From Sphingobium sp. EP60837 (lineage in GTDB: Bacteria > Pseudomonadota > Alphaproteobacteria > Sphingomonadales > Sphingomonadaceae), in the NCBI RefSeq assembly GCF_001658005.1, contig NZ_CP015987.1:860001-924000 (forward strand): DNA of 64,000 nt, given 5' to 3'. A program made the translations under genes and the position numbers. Shown here in pieces: positions 16,634 through 24,136 of this stretch (position 1 is the stretch's first letter; the number at the start of each line of letters is the position of its first letter). Under the pieces are notes generated by a model. That model saw only the letters and a program-made list of their open reading frames with translations, was not told the DNA's origin and made no database searches.

Positions 16634-17221
16634 ATGTTTCATGGTTCGATCAAGCCCCGTTCTCCCGGCGCTGGCGATCTCTCCGCCCTGCTGGACCGGC
16701 TTGCCCATGCGAGCACGCGACCACGCTACGCTTTCATGCTGCTGACGCTGATCGCCGAAGTCGCCCGCCCGGACGGCAGCGCCGGGCCGCTGGTGGCGAA
16801 GGATGGGACCGTGCAGCCGCTGCGCGACTGGCTGTGCGATGCGTTGACCCCCATGGGCGGGCGCGATCCGCGCCGCCTGGCGCTGGCCGCACGGCTACGC
16901 GCGGAGCTGGCGGGGCAGGGGGCGTTGCCCGCCGACCCGGACGCCGCGAGCCTCGCCGTCGAGGAACAGGTGAAGCTGCGCGTTCGCGCCTCGGGCAAGA
17001 CCAATCTCAGCCGTGCCGTATCTGAAATGGTCGCAGCCGGCCTCTTGCGCCGCCACTATCAGGGCTATCGCGTCGATCATCATAATCGCGGCGCGCAGCG
17101 GCAGGCCGTTTACACGCTGACCGGCCTCGCTTGCATTTTGATCGCGCCCGCGACGCCGATCCCCGTGCCGCCTGTCGCGCCTCCACCCAATCGCCCACGC
17201 CAGGGCGAACTCAGCCTCTAG
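16634..17221 (+). CDS. Conserved hypothetical protein with winged-helix-like C-terminal region
   Basis: A 195-residue soluble protein I do not recognise by name. Its C-terminal half (residues about 115-165: KLRVRASGKTNLSRAVSEMV followed by AAGLLRRHYQGYRV) looks like a helix-turn-helix with a basic wing ending in a QAVYTL strand, followed by a Pro-rich tail (PIPVPPVAPPPNRP). The N-terminal half is helical and Ala/Arg-rich. The start ATG 16634 is the first in frame. A perfect inverted repeat about 75 bases upstream could be its own operator. Function is inferred only as possibly DNA-binding. Confidence 0.7.
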   Translation: MFHGSIKPRSPGAGDLSALLDRLAHASTRPRYAFMLLTLIAEVARPDGSAGPLVAKDGTVQPLRDWLCDALTPMGGRDPRRLALAARLRAELAGQGALPADPDAASLAVEEQVKLRVRASGKTNLSRAVSEMVAAGLLRRHYQGYRVDHHNRGAQRQAVYTLTGLACILIAPATPIPVPPVAPPPNRPRQGELSL

Positions 17222-17340
17222 GGCCAGCCATCCCCACTGGCGTAACGCCTTTCCGCTTGGCTTTTGCCTGACAAGGGCAGACACTCCCCTTCTCGAACTA
17301 GCAGCGTCGGGTCCTGAGTCTCCGTTTTAGGGAGATGGTT

Positions 17341-17655
17341 ATGAACAGCGCGATGCCCCGCGGACCTGACAGCACTCCTTATCTGCCCAACAGCGGGAAG
17401 ACGCGCGCAATGGATCAGCTCACCCCGCGTTACCGCCACCTCACGCGTCGACGGCTGTACGCCTGGCCCGACGCAACATTCCCCCTGTCACGTCAAGCAT
17501 CGGACTCTGCCGCCACCAGCGCCTGCGGCCAGGGCACCACCCCGTCCGCGCATATCCGGCAGCCCGAGATTTGGTATCCCGTCCCACCCAACGCTGCAGC
17601 CGGCCAGCCGGAAGCGCCCACGCCGCTTCGCACGCCAACCGCCGCGCAGCGATGA
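17341..17655 (+). CDS. Hypothetical ORF coupled to the Crp/Fnr gene
   Basis: A 104-codon frame starts at ATG 17341, 7 bases after TAGGGAG, and ends in an ATGA overlap with the Crp/Fnr-type regulator. The product is Pro/Ala/Thr/Arg-rich with no recognised domain, signal peptide or membrane segment, and such composition can arise by chance in high-GC DNA. The ribosome site and the coupled stop-start argue for translation, the composition argues against a folded protein. It may be a leader that couples translation of the regulator. The stretch 17222-17340 shows nothing else. Confidence 0.35.
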   Translation: MNSAMPRGPDSTPYLPNSGKTRAMDQLTPRYRHLTRRRLYAWPDATFPLSRQASDSAATSACGQGTTPSAHIRQPEIWYPVPPNAAAGQPEAPTPLRTPTAAQR

Positions 17656-18374
17656 AAGCCGCGACGTGCATCGAGGCGCAATGCGTCCCAGCCTTTCGGC
17701 GCCTGGCCGCATTGGCTCCGATCGATCGGCAAGCGGACGTAGCACTTTCCGGCGCTTTAATGCGCATGCGTAGCATCAGGCCGGGACAGGAATTGATGGC
17801 CTATGGTGCGCCCGTCTCCGGCCCCTTGATTATCCTGAGCGGTTGGGCGGTGCGCTCGCGGATCCTCGCTGACGGACGGCGGCAGATCATGAGTTTCATC
17901 TTGCCCGGCGACCTCATCGGCAACTGCCGCCAGCGCTGCCCATTATCCGTATCCAGTATAGTGGCGCTCGGCTCTTTGACGTTGTGCCCTGGACCGATTG
18001 CCATTCCGGCGCTCGACCAAGTCTATGCCGTCAGCCATGCGCTGGACGAAGCCTATCTACTGGCCCAGATCACCCGCCTTGGCCGCCTCAGCGCGGAGGA
18101 GCGGCTGATCGATCTCATGCTGGAATTATATGAGCGGCTGTCGCTCTCCGGCCTCACCGCCGATGACGGCTTTACCTGGCCGCTGACGCAAAGCGCCCTT
18201 GCCGACGCCCTCGGGCTGACACCCGTCCACGTCAACAGGACGCTGCAGCACTTGCGAGGGCGAGGTGATGTAACCCTGCGTTCGGGCCATCTGCAACTGA
18301 CGGACCCGTATCAGCTGGCCAAACGGGTCGGCCATATAACAGCGCGCGTGACGGGCAGCAGCGAACTGTCATGA
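17652..18374 (+). CDS. Crp/Fnr family transcriptional regulator
   Basis: A 240-residue protein with a cyclic-nucleotide-binding-like barrel (about residues 20-125, including PLIILSGWAVRSRILADGRR and SFILPGDLIG) and a C-terminal HTH (WPLTQSALADALGLTPVHVNRTLQHLRG). It lacks the four N-terminal cysteines of true FNR, so it is not expected to hold an oxygen-sensing 4Fe-4S cluster. ATG 17652 is chosen because it starts the conserved domain and overlaps the preceding ORF; the longer frame from 17571 adds a Pro/Ala-rich stretch. Target genes and effector are unknown. It converges with mucR across a bidirectional hairpin. Confidence 0.88.
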   Translation: MKAATCIEAQCVPAFRRLAALAPIDRQADVALSGALMRMRSIRPGQELMAYGAPVSGPLIILSGWAVRSRILADGRRQIMSFILPGDLIGNCRQRCPLSVSSIVALGSLTLCPGPIAIPALDQVYAVSHALDEAYLLAQITRLGRLSAEERLIDLMLELYERLSLSGLTADDGFTWPLTQSALADALGLTPVHVNRTLQHLRGRGDVTLRSGHLQLTDPYQLAKRVGHITARVTGSSELS

Positions 18375-18409
18375 CCAGCGCTGCCGATAGTCGGCAGACC
18401 GGCAGGAAA

Positions 18410-18437
18410 GGGGCCATCGCACCAAAGCGACGGCCCC
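18410..18437. terminator. Bidirectional hairpin between the Crp/Fnr gene and mucR
   Basis: Arms GGGGCCATCGC and GCGACGGCCCC form an 11-base stem with one mismatch and a 6-base loop (ACCAAA). On the minus strand it is followed by TTTCC and lies 14 bases after the mucR stop; on the plus strand it lies 36 bases after the regulator stop. The T-runs are weak. Confidence 0.65.
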
Positions 18438-18450
18438 ATTCTCGAGAGAT

Positions 18451-19128
18451 TTAAGCGGCCGGCTCTGCCGGAGCCGGCGCAGCCTTCGCCCGCGGCTTGC
18501 GCGGAGCCTTGTCGGCCTTCGGCGCTCCCTTCGGCGCAGCACCGCCAGCCGCATTGGCGGCAGGCTTAGCAGCAGCCTTGGGCGCTGCCTTCGCGGGCTT
18601 CGCCGCCTTCGCCTTGCTCGCCGGAGCCTTCGCGGCGCTTTGCGCAGCAGCAGGCTTCGGAGCAGCCTTCATATCCGCGTCCGCCGCCTTGGGCGCAGCA
18701 ACCTTCTCTCCCGCACCGGCAGGCGCAGGCTTGCGGCCGAGGCCCAGCCGGGTAGCGACCGCGCGGCGCGCTTCGGAATAGCTTGGCGCAACCAGCGGGT
18801 AGGATTTAGGCAGATTATAGCGAGCGCGATATTCGTCGGGCGACAGGCCATGGGTCGCCAGGTGCCGCTTCAGCGTCTTGTAAGGCTTCCCATCGATCAT
18901 GCTCAGAATATGTTCCGGCGACGATAGGCTTTTGCGCGCGGAAACGGCGGGCGTATAAGTCGCCGCCTGCGCTTCGGAAGCACCTGCCGCCGGATCATCA
19001 GTCAAGGCGGCGCGGGTGGTGCGGATCAGATCGGCCAGGCTTTCGCTCGGAACCGAATTGTTGGAGACAAACGCACTCAATAGCTCAACCGTGAGCGTCG
19101 TGATGTCAGGCTGCGGATTTTCAGACAT
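18451..19128 (-). CDS. MucR-family transcriptional regulator with long Ala/Lys/Pro tail
   Basis: A 225-residue Ros/MucR protein. Residues 10-40 match the MucR N-terminal oligomerisation region (LTVELLSAFVSNNSVPSESL). Residues 63-105 are the zinc-finger-like DNA-binding domain (VSARKSLSSPEHILSMIDG, then YKTLKRHLATHGLSPDEYRA). The usual first zinc ligand Cys is Ser76 here, while Asp79, His89 and His93 remain. Residues 132-225 form a histone H1-like tail of repeated KAA/KPA/AKP units, unlike ordinary MucR proteins of about 140-150 residues. ATG 19128 starts the conserved domain; an upstream in-frame start is not needed. The family represses surface-polysaccharide, motility and cell-cycle genes and acts as a nucleoid-associated, H-NS-like protein; the basic tail fits that role. 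Confidence 0.9.
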   Translation of the reverse strand: MSENPQPDITTLTVELLSAFVSNNSVPSESLADLIRTTRAALTDDPAAGASEAQAATYTPAVSARKSLSSPEHILSMIDGKPYKTLKRHLATHGLSPDEYRARYNLPKSYPLVAPSYSEARRAVATRLGLGRKPAPAGAGEKVAAPKAADADMKAAPKPAAAQSAAKAPASKAKAAKPAKAAPKAAAKPAANAAGGAAPKGAPKADKAPRKPRAKAAPAPAEPAA

Positions 19129-19411
19129 TGGCGCGCTTCTCCACACAGAATAACGAGGCGGACCTTCTGCGCTCTTTGCATTCAAATGTAAATCATCTTT
19201 GCCGATGGCATTTAGCGCATATCTGTCCCTTTGAAGGACGCTTCTGATTTGTGGCGGCTGTCATGACCAGGTCGAACAGCTGATATTGATAAACTCGACT
19301 ATCGACATGATGGAGCAAGATGTCGATCGAGCCGGGGCCTTGCGACTATTGTGGCGCGACTGGCGCGGCATCCGCCTTATCCTGCCGTCCTGCCTGAGAA
19401 AGCCCGCTAAC

Positions 19412-19440
19412 AAAAAAAGGCCGGTCCCGAAGGACCGGCC
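19412..19440 (-). terminator. Intrinsic terminator with UUCG tetraloop
   Basis: On the minus strand, GGCCGGTCC-TTCG-GGACCGGCC is followed by seven Ts: a perfect 9-base stem capped by the very stable UUCG loop. It lies about 157 bases downstream of the HU stop, so it either ends the HU transcript with a long 3' UTR or ends a separate small RNA from 19441-19597. Confidence 0.88.
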
Positions 19441-19527
19441 AGCTGAGTTTTTAGGAGAGGATGCCTGAAAGGCAGGGGCGCCTCTGGCCCACCTCGCTTC
19501 TCCTGACAATTGTTTTGATCGGCGGCT

Positions 19528-19548
19528 CGATTGCGTGTCACGCAATCG
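19528..19548. promoter_or_regulatory. Perfect 21-base palindrome downstream of the HU gene
   Basis: Arms CGATTGCGTG and CACGCAATCG around a single central T form a perfect dyad, 50 bases after the HU stop. A one-base spacer gives a poor RNA hairpin loop, so a protein-binding site is more likely than a terminator. The 469-base gap 19129-19597 otherwise holds the mucR promoter region and the UUCG terminator, and I see no further gene. Confidence 0.5.
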
Positions 19549-19597
19549 TAATATTTGACGGCGCCCGCTTCCTCAAGAAAAAGGGCGGGCGGCCATT

Positions 19598-19873
19598 TTA
19601 GCCGTTCAGCTGGTCCTTGACCGCCTTGGCAGGCGTGAAGGTCAGCTTCTTCGAAGCGGCGATCTGGATAGCTGCGCCGGTTGAAGGATTGCGGCCTTCA
19701 CGCGCCGGCTGATCCTTGACCTTGAACTTACCAAAACCGCTCAGCGAAACTTCTTCACCCTTGGCGGCGGCGCCAGCGATGGCCGCAAACACACCATCAA
19801 CATATTTGCGAGCATCGGCCTTGGTCAGGCCATGTTCAGCGGCGACGGCTTCAGCGAGGTCGGTATTGTTCAT
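19598..19873 (-). CDS. hup: HU family DNA-binding protein
   Basis: A 91-residue histone-like protein of normal HU length. It begins MNNTDLAEAVAAEHGLTKAD, contains EVSLSGFGKFKV and the DNA-binding arm REGRNPSTGAAIQIAASKKL, and ends FTPAKAVKDQLNG. HU dimers bind DNA with little sequence preference, inserting the Pro in the NPSTG loop into the minor groove, and shape the nucleoid. The gene stands alone with AGGGAGA upstream of the ATG at 19873. Whether it is the HU-alpha or HU-beta type cannot be decided here. Confidence 0.96.
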   Translation of the reverse strand: MNNTDLAEAVAAEHGLTKADARKYVDGVFAAIAGAAAKGEEVSLSGFGKFKVKDQPAREGRNPSTGAAIQIAASKKLTFTPAKAVKDQLNG

Positions 19874-20234
19874 GGATCGTCTCCCTTTCGTGGACGACGG
19901 GTCTTAACCTGTCTCTGCGCGCGCAACTAGGGGGGTTTTTGCCGATTAACTCATATTTTCGGCCCAGATTCGGTATATTTGAGGGCCTCCTGACCCTTTC
20001 ACCGCCCTTGGCGGCTCCGATTCTCTTTTCCGAATGCCATCCTAAACCCGTTCCAGGAGGCAAGATCATAGGCCCCAAGCGGATCACATCGGCGTTGCAG
20101 GACAGCTTAGGGCCAAGGACAGGAAGCCACTGCTCGTCCTGAGTAGCCAATCTGCACGTGTTGAGATGGCGTATCGACGGCCAGGCGCGCAACGATGCGC
20201 CAAGCGTCTTCGACCCTCAGCGCTACAATCAAGT
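19874..20234. other. Intergenic region upstream of the HU gene
   Basis: This 361-base stretch between the divergent HU promoter side and the 3' end of the oxidoreductase gene should contain the HU promoter. I see no credible gene, RNA or repeat in it. A short G6T5 run near 19930 and the imperfect CCGATTCTCTTTTCCGAATG near 20015 are the only low-complexity features. Confidence 0.5.
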
Positions 20235-21842
20235 TCAGCGCCCAAACAACCGTCCACTCAGCGCACCGTCGTTCAAGACCACCCGCGCTGCATTATGCCC
20301 TGGCGCGCCGCTCACCCCGCCGCCGGGATGCGTGCCCGCACCGCACATATAAAGCCCCTTCACCGGCCCGCGATATGCCCCGTGGCCCAGCACTGGCCGC
20401 GCTGCCCACAATTGGTCCAATGTCATCGCGCCATGCATGATGTCACCCCCGGCCAGCCCGAATTTCCGTTCCAGGTCCAGCGGCGACAATATGTCCTTCG
20501 CAATGACTGATCGCGCAAAGCCGGGCGCATAGTCGTCCACCGTCGCGATCACATCATCCGCGGCCGCCTCGCGCGCCTCGTCCCAACTGCGGCCGTCAGG
20601 CAGCTCGGGCGCGAATTGCTGGCAAAAGAGGCTCGCCACATGGGCGCCCCGCGGGGCGAGGCTGTCGTCGATGATCGATGGGATCAGCATCTCGACAATC
20701 GGCTCGCGCGACCATCCCCGCGTCTTCGCATCGGTAAAGGCGCGATCCATATAGTCCATGCTGGGTGCAATGATGATCCCGGCCTGCAGATGCTCGCCAT
20801 TGCCCGGCAGGCAGGAAAAGTCCGGAAGCGCCGACAGCGCGACATTCATCCGGAAACTGCCCGATGCCGCCCTGAACCCCCGGATGCGCTTCAGGAAATC
20901 GACCGGCAGATCGTTTGCCGCCATCATGCGCTCATAGAGCAGTTTCGGCCCGACATTGGCAATCACCGCGCCGCCCATAACCTCCTCGCCGCTATCCAGC
21001 CGCACGCCAACGGCGCGTCCCCCGTCGACCAGCACGCGCGCTACCGGCGCATCCACGCTGATCTCCACGCCCATGGCCTCCACCACCCGTGCCATGATCT
21101 GCGTGATGGCGCCCATGCCGCCCACGCAATGGCCCCACGCGCCCTTCTTCCCGTTCACCTGGCCAAAGACATGGTGCAGCAGCACATAGGCGCTGCCCGG
21201 CGTATCGGGCGACGCATAATTGCCGACCATCGCGTCGAAGGCGAAAGCGGCCTTCACCGCTTCGCTCTCAAACCAGCCATCCAGGAACCCGCGCGCGGAT
21301 TTCAGAAACAGGTCCAGCACGTCGCGCTTCTGCTCCAGCGAAAGCGCGCCGACGCGCCGTCCCTGCGCCAGCGCCCCCATCACCATCGACAATCGATCGC
21401 CCGCATTGGGCGGAACCTTCAGCATCATGTCGCGCAAAAGGTCCGCGACCACCTCTAGCGCATCCAGATAGGCAGGCAGGGCCGCCGCATCCTGCGCGCT
21501 GAACTTGGCGAACTCAGCTTGGCTTTTCTCGAGCCCCCCGCCGACTTTCAAATAGCGTCCATCGGGCTGCGGCAGAAAATTGGCGATCGGCCGCTCGATC
21601 ACCCGATAGCCATGTTGGGCCAGCCGCATGTCGGCAATAACTTTGGGGTGCAGCAGGCTAACCGTGTAGCTGGCCACCGAATTACGGAAACCGGGGTGGA
21701 ACTCTTCCGTTACCGCGGCCCCGCCAACAATATGCCTTCGCTCCAGGATGCGCACCTTATATCCCGCTCGCGAAAGATAGAAGGCGCACACCAGTCCATT
21801 ATGCCCACCGCCGATGATAATGGCGTCATAACGCTTGCTCAT
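20235..21842 (-). CDS. Phytoene-dehydrogenase-like FAD oxidoreductase (PYROXD2/CrtI superfamily)
   Basis: A 535-residue flavoprotein. The N-terminal dinucleotide-binding motif DAIIIGGGHNGLVCAFYLSRAG and the following ERRHIVGGAAVTEE match NAD(P)/FAD-dependent oxidoreductases of COG1233, which includes carotenoid desaturases and PYROXD2-like proteins. The C-terminal LYMCGAGTHPGGGVSGAPGH motif closes the FAD site. No carotenoid genes (crtB, crtE, crtY) are nearby, so it is probably not a phytoene desaturase. Its ATG overlaps the stop of the upstream Rieske oxygenase gene by 4 bases, so the two form an operon and probably act on the same substrate. The substrate is unknown. Confidence 0.82.
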   Translation of the reverse strand: MSKRYDAIIIGGGHNGLVCAFYLSRAGYKVRILERRHIVGGAAVTEEFHPGFRNSVASYTVSLLHPKVIADMRLAQHGYRVIERPIANFLPQPDGRYLKVGGGLEKSQAEFAKFSAQDAAALPAYLDALEVVADLLRDMMLKVPPNAGDRLSMVMGALAQGRRVGALSLEQKRDVLDLFLKSARGFLDGWFESEAVKAAFAFDAMVGNYASPDTPGSAYVLLHHVFGQVNGKKGAWGHCVGGMGAITQIMARVVEAMGVEISVDAPVARVLVDGGRAVGVRLDSGEEVMGGAVIANVGPKLLYERMMAANDLPVDFLKRIRGFRAASGSFRMNVALSALPDFSCLPGNGEHLQAGIIIAPSMDYMDRAFTDAKTRGWSREPIVEMLIPSIIDDSLAPRGAHVASLFCQQFAPELPDGRSWDEAREAAADDVIATVDDYAPGFARSVIAKDILSPLDLERKFGLAGGDIMHGAMTLDQLWAARPVLGHGAYRGPVKGLYMCGAGTHPGGGVSGAPGHNAARVVLNDGALSGRLFGR

Positions 21843-23020
21843 GCGGCGTTTGCTCCCCTCCTGCGTCGGGAGGGGGCGGGGGAGGGCAGGCCCGATCCAT
21901 TAACCTCCGCTCGTACCCTGTTCCCCAAAAGATCCGGAAACATCCGCCGCATCCGCGCAAAAAAATGCCGCAGTGCCACCTCTTCCTTGCTCAGCGGACC
22001 CATTGCATAACTACGCGATCCCAGCCCCGCCTGCACCCGCTCAAGCAGGGTGGTGTCCTCCGCATTCACCCGCCGGTTGATCCGCCAGTTCAGATAGCGC
22101 GCCGCCTTCATCTCGCGCCGCCCATCCGGCGCGGCATAGGCGATCTCCCGGATCAGCGTCTGCGTCGGCGATACCGGCAACCACTGCATGAAATCGATCT
22201 GATCGGGATAGATGTCGAAGGCTATGTTCGGCCAAAGCCTGATATAGGTCCAAAGCCGTTGCCGTTCGGGCGGCAGATGCGGTATTTGGGGCAGGAAATG
22301 CTGATAGGCGCGCTCGGTCGGATTGCCCGAAGGCTTCGTCCTGATCGTCCCGCTCATCCGGTCTGCATGCTCGGTTGCGTCGACCGCATAGCTCTCGCCC
22401 ATCAGCCGCTTGAGCCCCGGATGCGCTACCCCGACATGCAGCGTGTCGCAATAATTTTCGCCGATGATCTTCCAGTTGACCGCCCTCGGCCGCAACGTCT
22501 CGCGCCCCAACGGCCGCAGTTGATCGAAGCGATAGGCGGCAATGTCGTCAGCATAGGGGGCCAGCATCTCCGCCACTGAAGGCCCGCCATCATCCTCCAG
22601 CCGGACGAACAGAAATCCGTGGACATGCTCTACTTCGAGGGCGCTCAGGCCAAGGCGCTCCCTGTCCAACTCGCCATAGCCCGCTCTTCCCGGCACCGCG
22701 GTCAGCTGCCCGGCATTGTCATAGGTCCAGCCATGATAGGGGCATATCAGCTTCTTCGCGCACCCCTTCGCGCCATCCATGATCCGCGCGCCCCGGTGGC
22801 GGCAGACATTGGTGAAGGCCCGAACCGCGCCATCATCGCCCCGGATCAGGATGATGTTCTCGCCGATATAATCGAAGGTCAGATAGTCTCCGGGCTCCAG
22901 CAGATCGCTCTCATGTCCCGCGATCTGCCAGGCTGGGCGAAATATGCGGGCAATCTCTAGCGCAAAGAAGTCCGGGTCCCGATAAGTCCAGGCTGGCAGG
23001 CCCCATCCCTCCAGGTCCAT
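21839..23020 (-). CDS. Rieske-type ring-hydroxylating/demethylating oxygenase alpha subunit
   Basis: A 393-residue oxygenase component. The Rieske 2Fe-2S ligands are in NVCRHRGARI and LICPYHGWTYD; the mononuclear iron site is in ENYCDTLHVGVAH. The overall look is that of the glycine betaine/carnitine/choline-type monooxygenases (GbcA/CntA-like), so a quaternary amine or another small substrate is possible, but that is inference. The last 20 or so residues (ending SRRRRGANAA) are encoded by a CCCCTCC...GGGAGGGG repeat and probably do not belong to the fold. No reductase gene is adjacent. A dyad operator lies just upstream of the ATG at 23020. Confidence 0.85.
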   Translation of the reverse strand: MDLEGWGLPAWTYRDPDFFALEIARIFRPAWQIAGHESDLLEPGDYLTFDYIGENIILIRGDDGAVRAFTNVCRHRGARIMDGAKGCAKKLICPYHGWTYDNAGQLTAVPGRAGYGELDRERLGLSALEVEHVHGFLFVRLEDDGGPSVAEMLAPYADDIAAYRFDQLRPLGRETLRPRAVNWKIIGENYCDTLHVGVAHPGLKRLMGESYAVDATEHADRMSGTIRTKPSGNPTERAYQHFLPQIPHLPPERQRLWTYIRLWPNIAFDIYPDQIDFMQWLPVSPTQTLIREIAYAAPDGRREMKAARYLNWRINRRVNAEDTTLLERVQAGLGSRSYAMGPLSKEEVALRHFFARMRRMFPDLLGNRVRAEVNGSGLPSPAPSRRRRGANAA

Positions 23021-23043
23021 CCCGATCCTCCCTTTTGCCGAAC

Positions 23044-23059
23044 TTATACATGTGTATAA
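23044..23059. promoter_or_regulatory. Dyad operator TTATACA-TG-TGTATAA upstream of the Rieske operon
   Basis: Perfect 7-base arms around a 2-base centre, lying 24-39 bases upstream of the Rieske gene ATG on the minus strand. This AT-rich dyad stands out in high-GC DNA and is typical in form of TetR-, GntR- or MarR-family repressor sites. A TetR gene lies 3.7 kb away at 26719, but nothing shows it is the partner. Confidence 0.6.
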
Positions 23060-23082
23060 CAGCTAGGGCCGTTCAGACAATT

Positions 23083-24066
23083 TTATTTCGCTATTTCACT
23101 CGCTACTTTGGCATACCGCCGCGCCAATCCAGCACAAACGATCAACTGAATCTGGTGGAACAGCATCACCGGCAGCAGGATCGGCCCTGCCGCACTTGCG
23201 GGAAAGAGCACTCCCGCAATCGGCACCCCGGTCGCCAGGCTCTTCTTCGACCCGCAAAATTGCAGCACCACCGCATCTTCCCGCGATAGCCCCAACACCC
23301 GTCCCAGCCCCCAGGTGAAGAGCAGCACCACGATCAATATCGCGATGGACAGCAGCGCCAGCAGCAGCAATTCTCCCCGCGAAACCTTGTGCCACAACCC
23401 CTCGACCACAGCGGCGCTGAAGGCGGAATAGACGATCAGCAGGATCGACGCCCGATCCACTCGCCCCAGCATCGCCCGGTGCCGCTCCACGAACCCGCCG
23501 ATCCACGGCCGCGCCAGATGGCCCAGCAGGAATGGTAGCAACAGTTGCAGCACGATCCCTTCCACCGCCGACAGGGAGATCAGGCTGCCCGTCCCGCCGC
23601 CCATGTTCTTCTGCATTAGCAGCGCCACCAACAACGGCGTCAGCACGATCCCCAGCAGGTTGGAAAAGGACGCGCTCACCACCGCCGCCGCCACATTGCC
23701 CCGGGCGATCGAGGTAAAGGCGATCGACGACTGCACCGTTGAAGGCAGCAGCGTCAGGAACAGCAGTCCCGCCCGCATCGGCGTCGGGATCGCCTCCACC
23801 TGTTGCGTTGCCAAGCCGATCAGCGGGAACAGCGCGAAGGTCGTCCCCAGCGTCGCCAGGTGCAGCTTCCACGCCTTCGCCCCGCTCCAGATCGCGTCAC
23901 GCGACAGCTTCGCTCCATGCAGGAAGAACAGCAGTACGATCCCTGCGTCGGCGGCAATGCCGACTATATGCGCCTCTTCACCCCGCGCGGGAAGGAAGGA
24001 GGCCAGCGCCACCATTGCAATCAGCAGCAGCAGGAAGGGATCGGCAATTTCCCGAAGACGGCTCAT
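23083..24066 (-). CDS. Bile acid:sodium symporter (BASS/YfeH-type) family transporter
   Basis: A 327-residue polytopic membrane protein with about ten hydrophobic helices. The DPFLLLLIAMVALASFLPARG start, the LFFLHGAKLSRD segment, LPSTVQSSIAFTSIARGN and VLQFCGSKKSLATGVPIAGV are typical of the SBF-like (DUF4137) branch of BASS transporters, which includes YfeH. ATG 24066 is preferred over a TTG at 24114 because it starts the conserved region. Substrate is unknown; relatives move organic anions with sodium. It lies 63 bases beyond the Rieske start on the same strand, but the operator between them suggests a separate unit, with the BASS gene upstream. Confidence 0.85.
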   Translation of the reverse strand: MSRLREIADPFLLLLIAMVALASFLPARGEEAHIVGIAADAGIVLLFFLHGAKLSRDAIWSGAKAWKLHLATLGTTFALFPLIGLATQQVEAIPTPMRAGLLFLTLLPSTVQSSIAFTSIARGNVAAAVVSASFSNLLGIVLTPLLVALLMQKNMGGGTGSLISLSAVEGIVLQLLLPFLLGHLARPWIGGFVERHRAMLGRVDRASILLIVYSAFSAAVVEGLWHKVSRGELLLLALLSIAILIVVLLFTWGLGRVLGLSREDAVVLQFCGSKKSLATGVPIAGVLFPASAAGPILLPVMLFHQIQLIVCAGLARRYAKVASEIAK

Positions 24067-24136
24067 ACGCGCGGCTGTAGGCAGTCTTGCAGGAAAAGGA
24101 TAGACGCTGGCCAATGGTCAGGCCACGGAGACGATC

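Noticed and set aside
19412..19445. Plus-strand terminator at the UUCG hairpin
   Set aside because: On the plus strand the loop is CGAA, and the T-run only comes after AGCTGAG, so termination is much more likely on the minus strand.
19468..19507. 12-codon GTG frame with AGGAG upstream, downstream of hup
   Set aside because: Too short to separate from chance; the terminator and palindrome are better explanations of the region.
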